NCBI RefSeq assembly: GCF_023897015.1
Contig: NZ_JAMHFY010000001.1
Location: 1-64,000 of the forward strand
Origin: Desulfosporosinus nitroreducens
Lineage (GTDB): Bacteria; Bacillota; Desulfitobacteriia; Desulfitobacteriales; Desulfitobacteriaceae
DNA length: 64,000 nucleotides
Direction: 5' to 3'
A program made the position numbers and the translations under genes. Shown here one piece after another: positions 39,778 through 47,867 of this stretch. The stretch's first letter is position 1; every line of letters starts with the position of its first letter. The notes under the pieces are model-generated. The model was not told where the DNA came from and made no database searches. It saw only the letters and a list, made by a program, of their open reading frames with translations.

Positions 39778-39990
39778 GTGATGGGATTGACAAAGCAGTT
39801 AAAAGAAGAAATGTTACTTCAACGTATTACTCAAAAGGAATTATCCAAGCGCACGGGTATCCCTCAATCTGATATAAGTAAAATAGTCAATGACGAAAAG
39901 GAAATTTGGCTTGTTACGGCATTCAAAATAGCAGATGCAGTAGGATGTACAGTGGACTACCTTTGGGGACACAAATATCGAAAAAGGTAA
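39778..39990 (+). CDS. XRE-family regulator
   Basis: This 70-aa protein has the HTH ITQKELSKRTGIPQSDISKI (17-36) and ends GCTVDYLWGHKYRKR. The second codon ATG (39781) may be the true start. It is about 50 bases before a similar 62-aa XRE gene and likely arose with it by duplication. Confidence 0.8.
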   Translation: MMGLTKQLKEEMLLQRITQKELSKRTGIPQSDISKIVNDEKEIWLVTAFKIADAVGCTVDYLWGHKYRKR

Positions 39991-40040
39991 GCAGGAATCT
40001 GCAAAAGTGATGTGGAATATATTTCCTGTGGTGATAAAGA

Positions 40041-40229
40041 ATGAATAAATTGTGGGAAGTTATGAAAAGCAAAGGAATTACTCAGCTTAGGCTTTCGGAA
40101 ATAACCGGCATTGCTCAATCCGAAATCAGTAAAATTATGAACGACAAGAAACCGAAGCTCACATTAACTCAAGCTAAGCGAATTGCTAAAGGTTTAAACT
40201 GTACAGTTGAAAAAATATGGCCCGATTAG
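40041..40229 (+). CDS. XRE-family regulator
   Basis: This 62-aa protein has the HTH ITQLRLSEITGIAQSEISKI and ends NCTVEKIWPD. It aligns along its length with the preceding XRE protein. The stop lies inside the terminator hairpin at 40213-40246. Confidence 0.85.
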   Translation: MNKLWEVMKSKGITQLRLSEITGIAQSEISKIMNDKKPKLTLTQAKRIAKGLNCTVEKIWPD

Positions 40230-40246
40230 GGGCTATATTTTTTTGC
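40213..40246 (+). terminator. Terminator of the XRE pair
   Basis: ATATGGCCC and GGGGCTATAT arms are followed by TTTTTTTG. The stem includes the last codons of the XRE gene. Confidence 0.8.
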
Positions 40247-40345
40247 CAACATTATGATTTATCAATCATAATTATTATCTACTGCTCATATAAATACAAC
40301 ATGTAAATTGTTCCACGACCTGCCCACAAAAGGAGGAGGAAAAAA

Positions 40346-40543
40346 TTGCAGAACGATAATCTTAAGGTAAGACTCAGAAACCGTTTAGACCGTGACATTA
40401 AGCACGGTTTACAGATTCTTGAAGAACAAAGACCTAATAAGCAACTTGAACAAGGTGAACTCAGTGACTTAATTCGCGATGGAATGCGCTTAAAATTAAG
40501 AGAAAAAGGAGTAATCCCAGATGACAAAATCAAGTATAGTTAA
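40346..40543 (+). CDS. Small ribbon-helix-helix-like protein
   Basis: This 65-aa basic protein (VRLRNRLDRDIKHGLQILEE, then LSDLIRDGMRLKLREKG) has a length and pattern that suggest a CopG-type DNA-binding protein. The TTG start follows AGGAGGAAAAAA. Its end overlaps the FtsK-like gene, so it is likely a cotranslated regulator or accessory of it. Confidence 0.55.
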   Translation: MQNDNLKVRLRNRLDRDIKHGLQILEEQRPNKQLEQGELSDLIRDGMRLKLREKGVIPDDKIKYS

Positions 40544-41915
40544 GCCTGACATTATCGGCCTGACAGGATCAGTACTCGTACAAATAAGCCGTTTTGCATG
40601 GAAGCATATCGGGAAAGAAAAAGACTCCCACCCCGGGAGAATCATGCTATGCTGGAAGCGCAATGACGTGTGTATTGAGACTAAGGAGCGTGGCAAGGAC
40701 CACGTTACCAAGGAATACCCTAAGCTCGTAGACAAGGGCTGGAAAGGCCACAATCGAGTATTTAAGTATAAAATACCAACCGGCCTAAGTCACTCCAAGC
40801 TCATAAAATCCATGAATGATATTGAATTTGATCTTAAGTCAGAAATTTTATTCAAACTACTGGAGAACGACCCAAAGGCTCACTTCTCCCTCACCATCTT
40901 ATCTGGTCACCTGTTAGACTTCATCAAGTACACAAACGAGGCTCAGAGCGTACCAAAAAGCAAAGGCCTATGGATTCCCCTCGGATGGTCACGGCGCGGC
41001 CTAGAACAGTTAGATTTAGCCTCCTCAAACAGTCCTCACCTCATGATCGGAGGGGCCACAGGCGGCGGGAAGTCGATCCTTGGCAGACTAATCTTAGCAG
41101 CACTGCATATCAGGTATACTCGGGATGATTGTCGCCTTTGGCTGTGCGATCTTAAACATGGCAACGGGACAGCAAAGCTCGGGCCGGGCCCCATCCTTGT
41201 GGATAGATCTATTTCGGATCCCGGGCAAGTAGAACAAATGATGGATGATTTATCTAAGGTTATCGGCGAACGGTACGACCTGTTTAAGCAACACGAATGT
41301 GACGATCTGGCAGCTTATAATGAGGAGTATCCAGAGAAACGTCTGCCGCGCATCGTTGTTTATGTTGATGAGATGACAAAAATAGAAGGAAAGGAGTTTA
41401 AGGTTGCTCGTGAGAAAATGACAAAGGTTACCGGGGAAGCTAGGGGATCAGGGGTGCATGTTATCATCTCATGCCATAGGCCAACTGCTAATCTAGTTAG
41501 CGGGACCATGAAGAATAACTTTAGCGCTGTAGTCGCTTTCCGGTGCAATGCCGTGTCTGCCAGGGTCCTGCTTGGAGAAGATGAAGAAGATTATAAAGCG
41601 GCCAGCATGATAGATCCAGACGTAGAGGGCCGAGCGTTATTCTCCTTCAAAGATCAGGTCCTTATTCAGGTGCCATTCATTGATAACAAGATGATCAAGG
41701 ACCTCATGGCCGCTTATCAAAAGCCGCCCATGGCACAAGCTGACACGCCGACTAAGCTCGTTAAGGCGCCAAAAAAGCTTATCCATGAAAATCAAGATAA
41801 AAAAGTAGGGGCAAAAGAGCTCTTATGCGACCAGCAGCCTAAAAAAAGCCAGCTGCAAAAGGCTAAATTGTGCCTTATACAACCACTGGGCACGAAGGGT
41901 ATCACGAAGGAATGA
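40521..41915 (+). CDS. FtsK/SpoIIIE-type DNA translocase (plasmid/ICE type)
   Basis: This 464-aa protein has an N-terminal region without a clear membrane anchor, then an FtsK ATPase domain: Walker A GGATGGGKS (177-185), RLWLCDLKHGNGT and Walker B RIVVYVDEMTK (about 275-285), then HVIISCHRPTANLV. Proteins of this kind couple DNA to conjugation or segregate plasmids. It is followed by a replication-relaxation gene, a pair typical of plasmids and integrative elements and unusual in a phage. Confidence 0.88.
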   Translation: MTKSSIVKPDIIGLTGSVLVQISRFAWKHIGKEKDSHPGRIMLCWKRNDVCIETKERGKDHVTKEYPKLVDKGWKGHNRVFKYKIPTGLSHSKLIKSMNDIEFDLKSEILFKLLENDPKAHFSLTILSGHLLDFIKYTNEAQSVPKSKGLWIPLGWSRRGLEQLDLASSNSPHLMIGGATGGGKSILGRLILAALHIRYTRDDCRLWLCDLKHGNGTAKLGPGPILVDRSISDPGQVEQMMDDLSKVIGERYDLFKQHECDDLAAYNEEYPEKRLPRIVVYVDEMTKIEGKEFKVAREKMTKVTGEARGSGVHVIISCHRPTANLVSGTMKNNFSAVVAFRCNAVSARVLLGEDEEDYKAASMIDPDVEGRALFSFKDQVLIQVPFIDNKMIKDLMAAYQKPPMAQADTPTKLVKAPKKLIHENQDKKVGAKELLCDQQPKKSQLQKAKLCLIQPLGTKGITKE

Positions 41916-41931
41916 GCGAAGGGGTGAACGA

Positions 41932-42591
41932 ATGGTGAACAAGCTCAAAGGGACAAATTGTGTTGCCTTTGGACAAAGTAGGGATGATCATATCGTTAAG
42001 TTAATCCAATCAGGAACTGCATTTACTAGAAGGCAAATAGAACAAATCATAATACCCAAGCGTAAATCATCGAAGCGCATCGCCCAGCACTCTCTTACTC
42101 GGCTATGTGCTCAAGAAAGAATAAAACAATGGAAACGCGCTCCGCAGCTCCCCTCTATCTACTACGCTAGAAAACCAAAACAGTTGGATCATGTTTTACT
42201 TGTTAATGAAGTTTATTGTGCCCTTCTCTCTCAGAAAAAGTCCTGGTACTCAATTGAATGGAAATGGAGGTATTCAATTCTAGGTGGCATGGTAGTTGCT
42301 GATGCTATGGCAAGTATTTATCTTGATCCAGACCGCAAGGATCGGCGCGTGGTATTTGTCGAGGTCGAGAGAAATCCAAGCAAGAGATTTGATAAGCCTG
42401 AGCAATACCAAAAAGTATACGATGCCGATTGGGTTAATGAAGAGTGGTCTGTTATTAAGGGTAATACGGCTATCTTCCCTACTATCTTAATAGTAACCGA
42501 TCATGATCTTACTATTAAAAGCGATCTTAACTTTATTGTCGCATCTATTGATGACGTGCAAAAAGATATTTATGGATTATTAAGGAGGTAG
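41932..42591 (+). CDS. Replication-relaxation family protein
   Basis: This 219-aa protein has an N-terminal winged-helix region (TAFTRRQIEQIIIPKRKSSK, AQHSLTRLCAQERI) and a C-terminal nuclease-like half (YSIEWKWRYSILGG, VVADAMASIYLDPD, VVFVEVERNPSKRF). This matches the Replic_Relax family, thought to help relaxation or replication of plasmid DNA. It begins 16 bases after the FtsK-like gene. Confidence 0.75.
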   Translation: MVNKLKGTNCVAFGQSRDDHIVKLIQSGTAFTRRQIEQIIIPKRKSSKRIAQHSLTRLCAQERIKQWKRAPQLPSIYYARKPKQLDHVLLVNEVYCALLSQKKSWYSIEWKWRYSILGGMVVADAMASIYLDPDRKDRRVVFVEVERNPSKRFDKPEQYQKVYDADWVNEEWSVIKGNTAIFPTILIVTDHDLTIKSDLNFIVASIDDVQKDIYGLLRR

Positions 42592-42596
42592 AGAAA

Positions 42597-42824
42597 ATGA
42601 GTAAACTAGGGAGAGCAACCACAAGGGCAACATATGGGATTCTAAATCTCGCCATGAAACCGCTTTACGATCAGATAAGAAAAGAGCGCAAAGAAGAACT
42701 TAGACGCTGGGATAAATTTGATAATCAGATTTCACAAGATGTTCAGGCCGAACTGTCCGGACCAAGACGATTCGAAGTGCATCAGCCGTTTGATTCTATT
42801 GTTCACCAACATCATTTGTGGTAA
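42597..42824 (+). CDS. Small basic protein, 75 aa
   Basis: The product begins MSKLGRATTRATYGILNLAM and has a strongly charged middle (KERKEELRRWDKFDNQ). GGAGGTAGAGAAA precedes the ATG, five bases after the previous stop, so it belongs to the FtsK operon. No family recognised. Confidence 0.6.
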   Translation: MSKLGRATTRATYGILNLAMKPLYDQIRKERKEELRRWDKFDNQISQDVQAELSGPRRFEVHQPFDSIVHQHHLW

Positions 42825-42870
42825 TAGTCGCAAAACCATTAATCCTGTCGAAAAGCAGGAAAATTCAATA

Positions 42871-43461
42871 ATGCAGGGAAACAAAATACGTAATTATATC
42901 CAGAAAGGAGTTTTAGTTTTGGGCAATTATATAATTTGGGGTATTTGTATTGGTATCTTGTATGTCGTATTCAAAAAAATCAAAACATCTCGCGAGAACA
43001 AGCAAAAAGGCATTATCGCAAGGATTGATGAATTGGTAATAGTGCAAGGTGTACCCGGTGCAGTCGAAGGTCAACCTGCATTTCTACGCTTATATGATGA
43101 CACGGTAACCGTGAACGATCAACAGACTATACCTTTAGCCAGGATTAAAGAAGCCGTAAGCTTTAGTCAGAAAGACATTGAAGGTAAAAATAAAAGCGTT
43201 GTCGGCAGAGGAATAATCGGAGCAGCTCTGTTGGGTCCATTGGGGGCCGTGGTCGGAGGTATGAGCGGAGTTGGACAAAAGAACACGGATAAAACTGTAG
43301 GTTTTATTGCGATCCATTACACAGACAAGGATGGAATAGCAGAAACTGCAATACTCAAGACCACAGGGCCCGGACCTTTACTATTAATCAAATTCACAAA
43401 AGCGCTTAATGAGAAACTCGGTATCGTACCAGGTACGCATAAACAAGCTTACGAGATTTAA
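42871..43461 (+). CDS. Membrane-anchored protein with Gly-rich segment
   Basis: The product of about 196 aa has one membrane helix near the start (GNYIIWGICIGILYVVFKKI), a PH-like soluble part (VEGQPAFLRLYDDTVTVNDQ) and a Gly/Ala-rich hydrophobic stretch (GRGIIGAALLGPLGAVVGGM) that may be membrane-active. The ATG at 42871 is used; the frame continues upstream without a ribosome site. Function unknown. Confidence 0.6.
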   Translation: MQGNKIRNYIQKGVLVLGNYIIWGICIGILYVVFKKIKTSRENKQKGIIARIDELVIVQGVPGAVEGQPAFLRLYDDTVTVNDQQTIPLARIKEAVSFSQKDIEGKNKSVVGRGIIGAALLGPLGAVVGGMSGVGQKNTDKTVGFIAIHYTDKDGIAETAILKTTGPGPLLLIKFTKALNEKLGIVPGTHKQAYEI

Positions 43462-43476
43462 TCCGAAATACAAAAA

Positions 43477-43502
43477 AGCCCCCGGCAACCACGCCGAGGG
43501 CT
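43477..43502. terminator. Terminator hairpin
   Basis: AGCCCCCGGC and GCCGAGGGCT pair with one mismatch. The T-run (TTTTTTG) is on the minus-strand side, so it works best for leftward transcripts. Confidence 0.65.
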
Positions 43503-43524
43503 AATTCTATGAAAGGATGATCCT

Positions 43525-43719
43525 ATGCACGGCTTACTACTAATCCCTAATACCGTCCTCTTTCTGATCCTCTTCTTCCTCTCCATCGCGCTGCTCTACT
43601 ACATCATCAAAACTGCAGTCTCTAGCGGAGTGCGCGAGGCAAATGCAAGAATACTAGAGTCGGTCAGAGAGATTGAGAAGTCAGTCCACGAAATAAAGAC
43701 CAAAAAGGAGAGCAGCTAA
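43525..43719 (+). CDS. Small membrane/coiled-coil protein
   Basis: This 64-aa protein has an N-terminal membrane helix (about 5-28) and a charged coiled coil (ANARILESVREIEKSVHEIK). GAAAGGATGATCC precedes the ATG. The stop lies in a GGAGAGC-GCTCTCC hairpin (43706-43727). Layout resembles small phage membrane spanins or XhlA-like proteins; role unknown. Confidence 0.6.
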   Translation: MHGLLLIPNTVLFLILFFLSIALLYYIIKTAVSSGVREANARILESVREIEKSVHEIKTKKESS

Positions 43720-43731
43720 GCTCTCCTTAAA

Positions 43732-43769
43732 AGCAGAAACCCGGTGCCACCACACACCGGGTTTCTGCT
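43732..43769. terminator. GC-rich hairpin, copy 2
   Basis: AGCAGAAACCCGGTG and CACCGGGTTTCTGCT form a perfect 15-bp stem between convergent genes. It is the intact counterpart of the hairpin at 2701-2740; the similarity continues through ACACTACACTATATGTCCC. Confidence 0.75.
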
Positions 43770-43827
43770 TATTTCCAAAAATATCTTCCTCACCACACTA
43801 CACTATATGTCCCATCCGTCTGATACG

Positions 43828-44073
43828 TTACATCTTCCACAGAAACCATTTGCATGTATTAAGTTCATATTTTATCTCAAACGGCCGGAGCTCGCCTTTA
43901 ATCTCTGACTGGCACCTGAACACGAGCATACGATTGCCGGACAGCTTTTCTTCGGTCATGGATATTACCTGTTCGATCTTAAGTTCTTTGTCGTTGAGCT
44001 TAAGTCTGATAGGGTGGGGTGTGCCGTTTTCAAACCAGGCTAGGACTTCTATGGGAGTCATGTAAATTTTCAT
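43828..44073 (-). CDS. Small conserved protein, 81 aa (intact paralogue)
   Basis: The product MKIYMTPIEVLAWFENGTPH contains PIRLKLNDKELKIEQV and ends NTCKWFLWKM. It is mixed beta/alpha with no recognised domain. A frameshifted copy lies at 3096-3340 downstream of a Dam gene. Conservation of amino-acid over nucleotide sequence between the copies shows that the gene has been under selection. Confidence 0.7.
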   Translation of the reverse strand: MKIYMTPIEVLAWFENGTPHPIRLKLNDKELKIEQVISMTEEKLSGNRMLVFRCQSEIKGELRPFEIKYELNTCKWFLWKM

Positions 44074-44193
44074 TTATATCACGCTCCTTATCGGCACATT
44101 CTTGAAGATGTATTTACGATTACGGCCATAAATATTACACTACATAGGTCTTTTTAAAGTATAATAACATAGATATTAAAAAATATTTAATTT

Positions 44194-44213
44194 TATTATA
44201 GAACCCATGTTCG
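44194..44213 (+). promoter_or_regulatory. LexA-like box at the toxin-antitoxin promoter
   Basis: GAACCCATGTTCG (44201-44213) follows TATTAT (44194-44199). It matches CGAAC-N4-GTTCG apart from the first base. The antitoxin gene starts about 90 bases downstream. The remaining 44074-44300 shows no gene. Confidence 0.5.
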
Positions 44214-44300
44214 AAAGGAATAATAGGAATAATGGCGAAGATTAGCTAAGTCTGGCAAGGCGAAATGTTAATCACGTAATATATTAGAAAAGGTGAAATT

Positions 44301-44498
44301 ATGAAAGACAGCAAAATGGCTGACTCCATTAAGAAGTACCGTCAGATATACAATAAAGAAGTACTTCCGAACATGTCTGTTAAAACTAGCTCACATGAAA
44401 CTTGCCAAGAAACAATAAGAGTATTTGAAGATTTTGCTCCATTCCGCAAGCGGGCTAATAAAGAAGTATTAGGTGGGGAAGAACATGAGCGAAGGTAA
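44301..44498 (+). CDS. Putative antitoxin of a PemK/MazF pair
   Basis: This 65-aa charged protein (MKDSKMADSIKKYRQIYNKE, RVFEDFAPFRKRANKEVLGG) has no recognised DNA-binding domain. It lies directly upstream of and overlaps the MazF-like toxin gene, the usual antitoxin position. Assignment rests on position. Confidence 0.6.
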   Translation: MKDSKMADSIKKYRQIYNKEVLPNMSVKTSSHETCQETIRVFEDFAPFRKRANKEVLGGEEHERR

Positions 44499-44907
44499 TG
44501 TAAGTCCAGATATAAGAACACAATTTAAAGCACTTAATATTCCCCCTCGGTCTTTCCAGGCTGGGGGCGTTTATTTAACTAAGGACCCCAATGTGCTTAT
44601 GCCTGGTCGAAATCACATCGAGGACAAGCCTAGATTAGTTATTGCTATGGGAAACCAACAAATTCTCGAGGATCCCTTAGAGCCGGTAATTTCTGTTATA
44701 CCAATTACTACCGTTAATAGCGATTCAGGTCAGGATTTGCAAGTAAACGCCGGGACAGCCAACTTAAACAAAAACTCGTATCTAAAAACTGGCATGTTAC
44801 AACCAATACTAAAAACAGACTTAGATAAATGCATCGGGGTTATGGATAATTCCACTTTTGAACAACTTAAATCAACAGTACTAATGACTTTGGGATTCTT
44901 CGATTAA
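44485..44907 (+). CDS. PemK/MazF-family toxin
   Basis: This endoribonuclease-type toxin is about 140 aa. The family pattern is clear: GGVYLTKDP, KPRLVIAMGN, VISVIPITTV, then SYLKTGMLQPILKTDLDKC and LKSTVLMTLGFF. It would cleave RNA and halt growth when the antitoxin is lost. ATG at 44485 follows GGTGGGGAAG. Candidate addiction or anti-phage module of element 2. Confidence 0.82.
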   Translation: MSEGNVSPDIRTQFKALNIPPRSFQAGGVYLTKDPNVLMPGRNHIEDKPRLVIAMGNQQILEDPLEPVISVIPITTVNSDSGQDLQVNAGTANLNKNSYLKTGMLQPILKTDLDKCIGVMDNSTFEQLKSTVLMTLGFFD

Positions 44908-44957
44908 AGGTTAATCTCATCCCACGTTATTGTTATATTTCTAAGGAGGGAAAATAC

Positions 44958-45617
44958 ATGACACCAAAAATCAGGTATTTTATTACTGCTGACAATGCAA
45001 TTATAGATCAGATTACCCAAAAACTTAGTGTCAATGGATTATTTGACAACTTTAGAATTATTCTTTTCCCTTCCCAGGCCCCTAAATTCTTTATCGTATT
45101 AGGGACATTCGAATCTGAAGGGAAATTAAATCTTCTTTTAAGGATCAAGCAACCAACTGGTGGGATTGTGGCTGAAGTGGAAATTGACACTCTGGCTAAG
45201 TCGGTAAATGAAACAGTAAGTAGCATTATAGAAATCCCCAATTTACCTCTTCCTGAACAAGGTTTATATACGATAGAGGTTATAGACAGGGATTGCAACA
45301 AAGTTATTAATACCTATCACCTAACAGCTAATTTTCCTCCGGAAAGGATTTTTGAGCAAGGAGAAGTAGAGAAAATTTTAAACGAGCCATCATTAGCTAA
45401 ATCAGCGAAAATTGAAATAGGGTGCCCTTATTGCAAAGAAGCTCATAGTTTTCAATTGTCTCTTGATCCAAATAGAGAAGTTGATCCAGGGAGCTTAAAG
45501 TTTCCAGAAGACAACATTTTAAAGTGTTGTGACAAGGAAGTAGATCTTACAGGAGTGCGTAACCAAATATTTTGGACATTCGGACAAAAAATTCAAACAG
45601 CGCCTACTCACATATAA
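44958..45617 (+). CDS. DUF6941-like protein with Cys motif
   Basis: The N-terminal 130 residues (MTPKIRYFITADNAIIDQIT, DNFRIILFPSQAPKFFIVLG, IEIPNLPLPEQGLYTIEVID) follow the DUF6941 immunoglobulin-like pattern. The C-terminus has CPYCKEAHSF and CCDKEVD, a possible zinc site. Good AAGGAGG before the ATG. Function unknown; possibly in the toxin transcript. Confidence 0.65.
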   Translation: MTPKIRYFITADNAIIDQITQKLSVNGLFDNFRIILFPSQAPKFFIVLGTFESEGKLNLLLRIKQPTGGIVAEVEIDTLAKSVNETVSSIIEIPNLPLPEQGLYTIEVIDRDCNKVINTYHLTANFPPERIFEQGEVEKILNEPSLAKSAKIEIGCPYCKEAHSFQLSLDPNREVDPGSLKFPEDNILKCCDKEVDLTGVRNQIFWTFGQKIQTAPTHI

Positions 45618-45654
45618 CTGAAAAAATTAAAAAAATAGCAAACTGACGCAAAAA

Positions 45655-45682
45655 AGCCTCCCTCCAATTAAGGAGAGAGGCT
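45655..45682. terminator. Bidirectional terminator
   Basis: AGCCTCCCTCC and GGAGAGAGGCT arms. The minus-strand side has TTTTTTGCG and ends the lysis transcript; the plus side ends the DUF6941 gene. Confidence 0.8.
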
Positions 45683-45698
45683 TTCGCAATGTCTACAA

Positions 45699-45875
45699 TT
45701 ACCAGGTAATCTCTTCTTTGGTCACAACTCTAAGAACCACATTCACAACTACAAGTATTGCTCCTTGCACTTCTGGAGTAAGGATATCTTCACCAGTTGC
45801 ATTAAGGACGATCACTCCGGCCAGCATTAGGGCGTTGGACCATAAGGTTTTCGATGCGTACCATTTCTTTTGCAT
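45699..45875 (-). CDS. Small phage holin-type membrane protein
   Basis: This 58-aa protein (MQKKWYASKTLWSNALMLAG, VIVLNATGEDILTPEVQGAI, ending LRVVTKEEITW) has two short hydrophobic segments. It is next to the endolysin and is a likely holin. ATG at 45875 follows GAGGAGG; the frame beyond it has no start signal. Palindrome copy B lies 31 bases upstream. Confidence 0.65.
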   Translation of the reverse strand: MQKKWYASKTLWSNALMLAGVIVLNATGEDILTPEVQGAILVVVNVVLRVVTKEEITW

Positions 45876-45905
45876 ATTAATTTCCTCCTCTTTATTTTCA
45901 AATTG

Positions 45906-45917
45906 GCAAGCGCTTGC
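45906..45917. repeat. GCAAGCGCTTGC palindrome, copy B
   Basis: Between endolysin stop and holin start, as in prophage 1. Together with its flanks (CAAATTGGCAAGCGCTTGCG, continuing ATTTG) it approaches a 25-bp palindrome. Confidence 0.8.
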
Positions 45918-45924
45918 GATTTGA

Positions 45925-47466
45925 TTACAGCGTTTGAGCGTACTGAGCAGCCTTAATAGCTGTATCCTCAGCATGTAGCCCGCAACAATTTGTTACACCT
46001 GAGATGTTAAGTTCTTCGCCGCCAACAACGACAGGATGCTTGCACTTCTCAATGTCTTTGTGCACATTGGCGTTATTTCCATCCCTGCAGTACATTGCGC
46101 ATCCGCCTAACTTCCTTGATACAATCCTCGCACTGGAGAAATCTGTGTCAGTGAAATAAATAACTGCGTGATCCATTGCTTCTTCGTCCTCCTCTTCTTT
46201 TTCTGGCTCCAATACGGCCTGCTCAAACTCATCATAGGACCATAACCCATTCGTGAGTACCGGCACCTTGCTGTAAGTGCACCCAGGGCAATCCGTATAA
46301 GCCACCTGACCGTGTGGATAGACGTTGTCGAGTGTTAGCTTATGCTCTGCCATTAAACTCCTCACAAGGCCCACCAGTGCGTCAAATTGAGCTTTTGGCA
46401 TTGGGTATAACGTAAAATCCCCGGCTAAACCAATCCCAATTGCATTACGGTTCCACCAGTTATAACCTTTCTGACTGTACGGAGCTTTATCGCTTATGGT
46501 GTGCGATCCCTGCACATCCAGAGGTCTCCCGATCCGTAACGTCCCGTCTGCCTCGATGCCATAATCGTATTCGGGGTAATCATAGTTGTAAGGGTTCCAG
46601 CGCTTTAAGATTGAGACCTCAGGCGGAAGGCCATCGCCCATGTGATGGATGACGATGGCTTGGATTGTTCGGTTATATGGTGTGCTCATGCTTGGCACCT
46701 CTTCTACTTTTGGTATTTCTTTGGGCAAACAAAAAAGACCATAACCACTCGCGTAGTCGAAGCCTTCTTCTTCGATATCTATACTCATTTGATTAACCAG
46801 CTTAACGGAATCATATGGCAACAATCTTGGCTGTCCGCTCTCTTTACCCCAACAAACGTATCTGGCTAACAAAGCATTGGTAACAGGATTTGATGAACTA
46901 GTGCCGGTATATTTAAACTTTTGGCCATTCCCACGCTGTACGGTTATATCTGTTGGAGCAACACAGTTAAGCATCTTTCCACCGTTCGAATATGACTTTC
47001 CTTCTGCCCCTACCGCAACGGTCCATGGTAAGTTCGCAGGGAAGTCCACTCCGTTATCGTCTTGATCTCCATCATTACCTGAAGAGCATGTCGTTACAAT
47101 TCCAAGGTCGAGAAGAAAGTTGTATGCATCACTATTAGGGCTACTAATACTCACGTTGGCAAGGTCAAAAAATCCGGGAGGTTTACTTCTGACATAAGCC
47201 TCAATTTCTTTCTTTGAGAAATTCCAGGGGCAAACATAAATAGTGGCCCCAGGTGCAAACTCGTGAAGAATCTGCATGACGTAAGTGTTGTGCTTCTCTT
47301 TATCGATCATCTTGCCTTCTGGATCGACTAAGACTGTAAATGGTTTCGTGTAGTCGAGAGTCTTTCCATTAAGATCAAGAAGCAGTATGTTTACGCCTGT
47401 TCCGTCATACTCCTCCCATACAGGCGGGATTAGGCGTTTTCTTATGGAATCGTTTTCTGGAAACAT
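45925..47466 (-). CDS. Subtilase (S8)-amidase fusion endolysin
   Basis: This 513-aa protein has three parts. Residues 1-250 resemble subtilisin: Asp31 in ILLLDLNG, His59 in KEKHNTY, oxyanion Asn131 in CSSGNDG and Ser190 in TGTSSSNP. Residues 265-420 are an Amidase_2 domain with IVIHHMGDG (His274/275), NAIGIGLAGDF, PHGQ (His385) and TDCPG (Cys393) as zinc ligands. An acidic linker leads to a C-terminal wall-binding-like region (HPVVVGGEELNISGV). There is no signal peptide. The protein would cut both peptide and amide bonds, or the protease part could process the lysin itself. Good ribosome site (GGAGGTGATATACA). Confidence 0.8.
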   Translation of the reverse strand: MFPENDSIRKRLIPPVWEEYDGTGVNILLLDLNGKTLDYTKPFTVLVDPEGKMIDKEKHNTYVMQILHEFAPGATIYVCPWNFSKKEIEAYVRSKPPGFFDLANVSISSPNSDAYNFLLDLGIVTTCSSGNDGDQDDNGVDFPANLPWTVAVGAEGKSYSNGGKMLNCVAPTDITVQRGNGQKFKYTGTSSSNPVTNALLARYVCWGKESGQPRLLPYDSVKLVNQMSIDIEEEGFDYASGYGLFCLPKEIPKVEEVPSMSTPYNRTIQAIVIHHMGDGLPPEVSILKRWNPYNYDYPEYDYGIEADGTLRIGRPLDVQGSHTISDKAPYSQKGYNWWNRNAIGIGLAGDFTLYPMPKAQFDALVGLVRSLMAEHKLTLDNVYPHGQVAYTDCPGCTYSKVPVLTNGLWSYDEFEQAVLEPEKEEEDEEAMDHAVIYFTDTDFSSARIVSRKLGGCAMYCRDGNNANVHKDIEKCKHPVVVGGEELNISGVTNCCGLHAEDTAIKAAQYAQTL

Positions 47467-47481
47467 TGTATATCACCTCCT

Positions 47482-47742
47482 CTACTTAAGAATCATCAAC
47501 GCTCCAGCTCCGCCACTAATAATGGCCCCGGCAACAGTTCGCCAGAGCCAAGTATTGTTTGCTTCGAGTTTATCTAAGCGGTGACAGTTTGACTTTGACC
47601 TCGACTCTGTCTCGGTGGCCTTTTCTTCCACAACTCCTACTCTGTCTCTTAGATCGTTTTGGTTGTCGAGCTTTGTTTCTACGCGCACCAGGCGCTCGCG
47701 TATGTCAATAAGGACTTCTTGTGGGTCCGCCAATACGCCCAC
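47482..47742 (-). CDS. xhlA: XhlA family lysis protein
   Basis: This 86-aa protein has an N-terminal coiled coil (VRVETKLDNQNDLRDRVGVV) and a C-terminal membrane helix (WLWRTVAGAIISGGAGALMI), the standard XhlA layout. It precedes the endolysin and probably acts with the holin to permeabilise the membrane. Confidence 0.85.
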   Translation of the reverse strand: MGVLADPQEVLIDIRERLVRVETKLDNQNDLRDRVGVVEEKATETESRSKSNCHRLDKLEANNTWLWRTVAGAIISGGAGALMILK

Positions 47743-47843
47743 CCCTTTCCACCTCTATTCGTTTGCTACCCATGGAGCCCCAGCGCCCTACTTCTCCGCC
47801 ACCTCCTACGGATTTTCGGGCTTAGATTTGGGGCATAGAAAAA

Positions 47844-47858
47844 ACCGCTCATTGGCGG
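47844..47858 (-). terminator. Minus-strand terminator after the XRE gene
   Basis: On the minus strand CCGC-CAATGA-GCGG is followed by TTTTTTC. Short stem but a good T-run. Confidence 0.5.
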
Positions 47859-47867
47859 CAAAAGGAA

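Noticed and set aside
42718..42870. N-terminal extension of the membrane protein at 42871
   Set aside because: It overlaps the preceding gene in another frame and has no ribosome site.
45699..45974. 91-aa version of the small holin
   Set aside because: The first 33 codons overlap the endolysin end and palindrome; the ATG at 45875 with GAGGAGG is the clear start.
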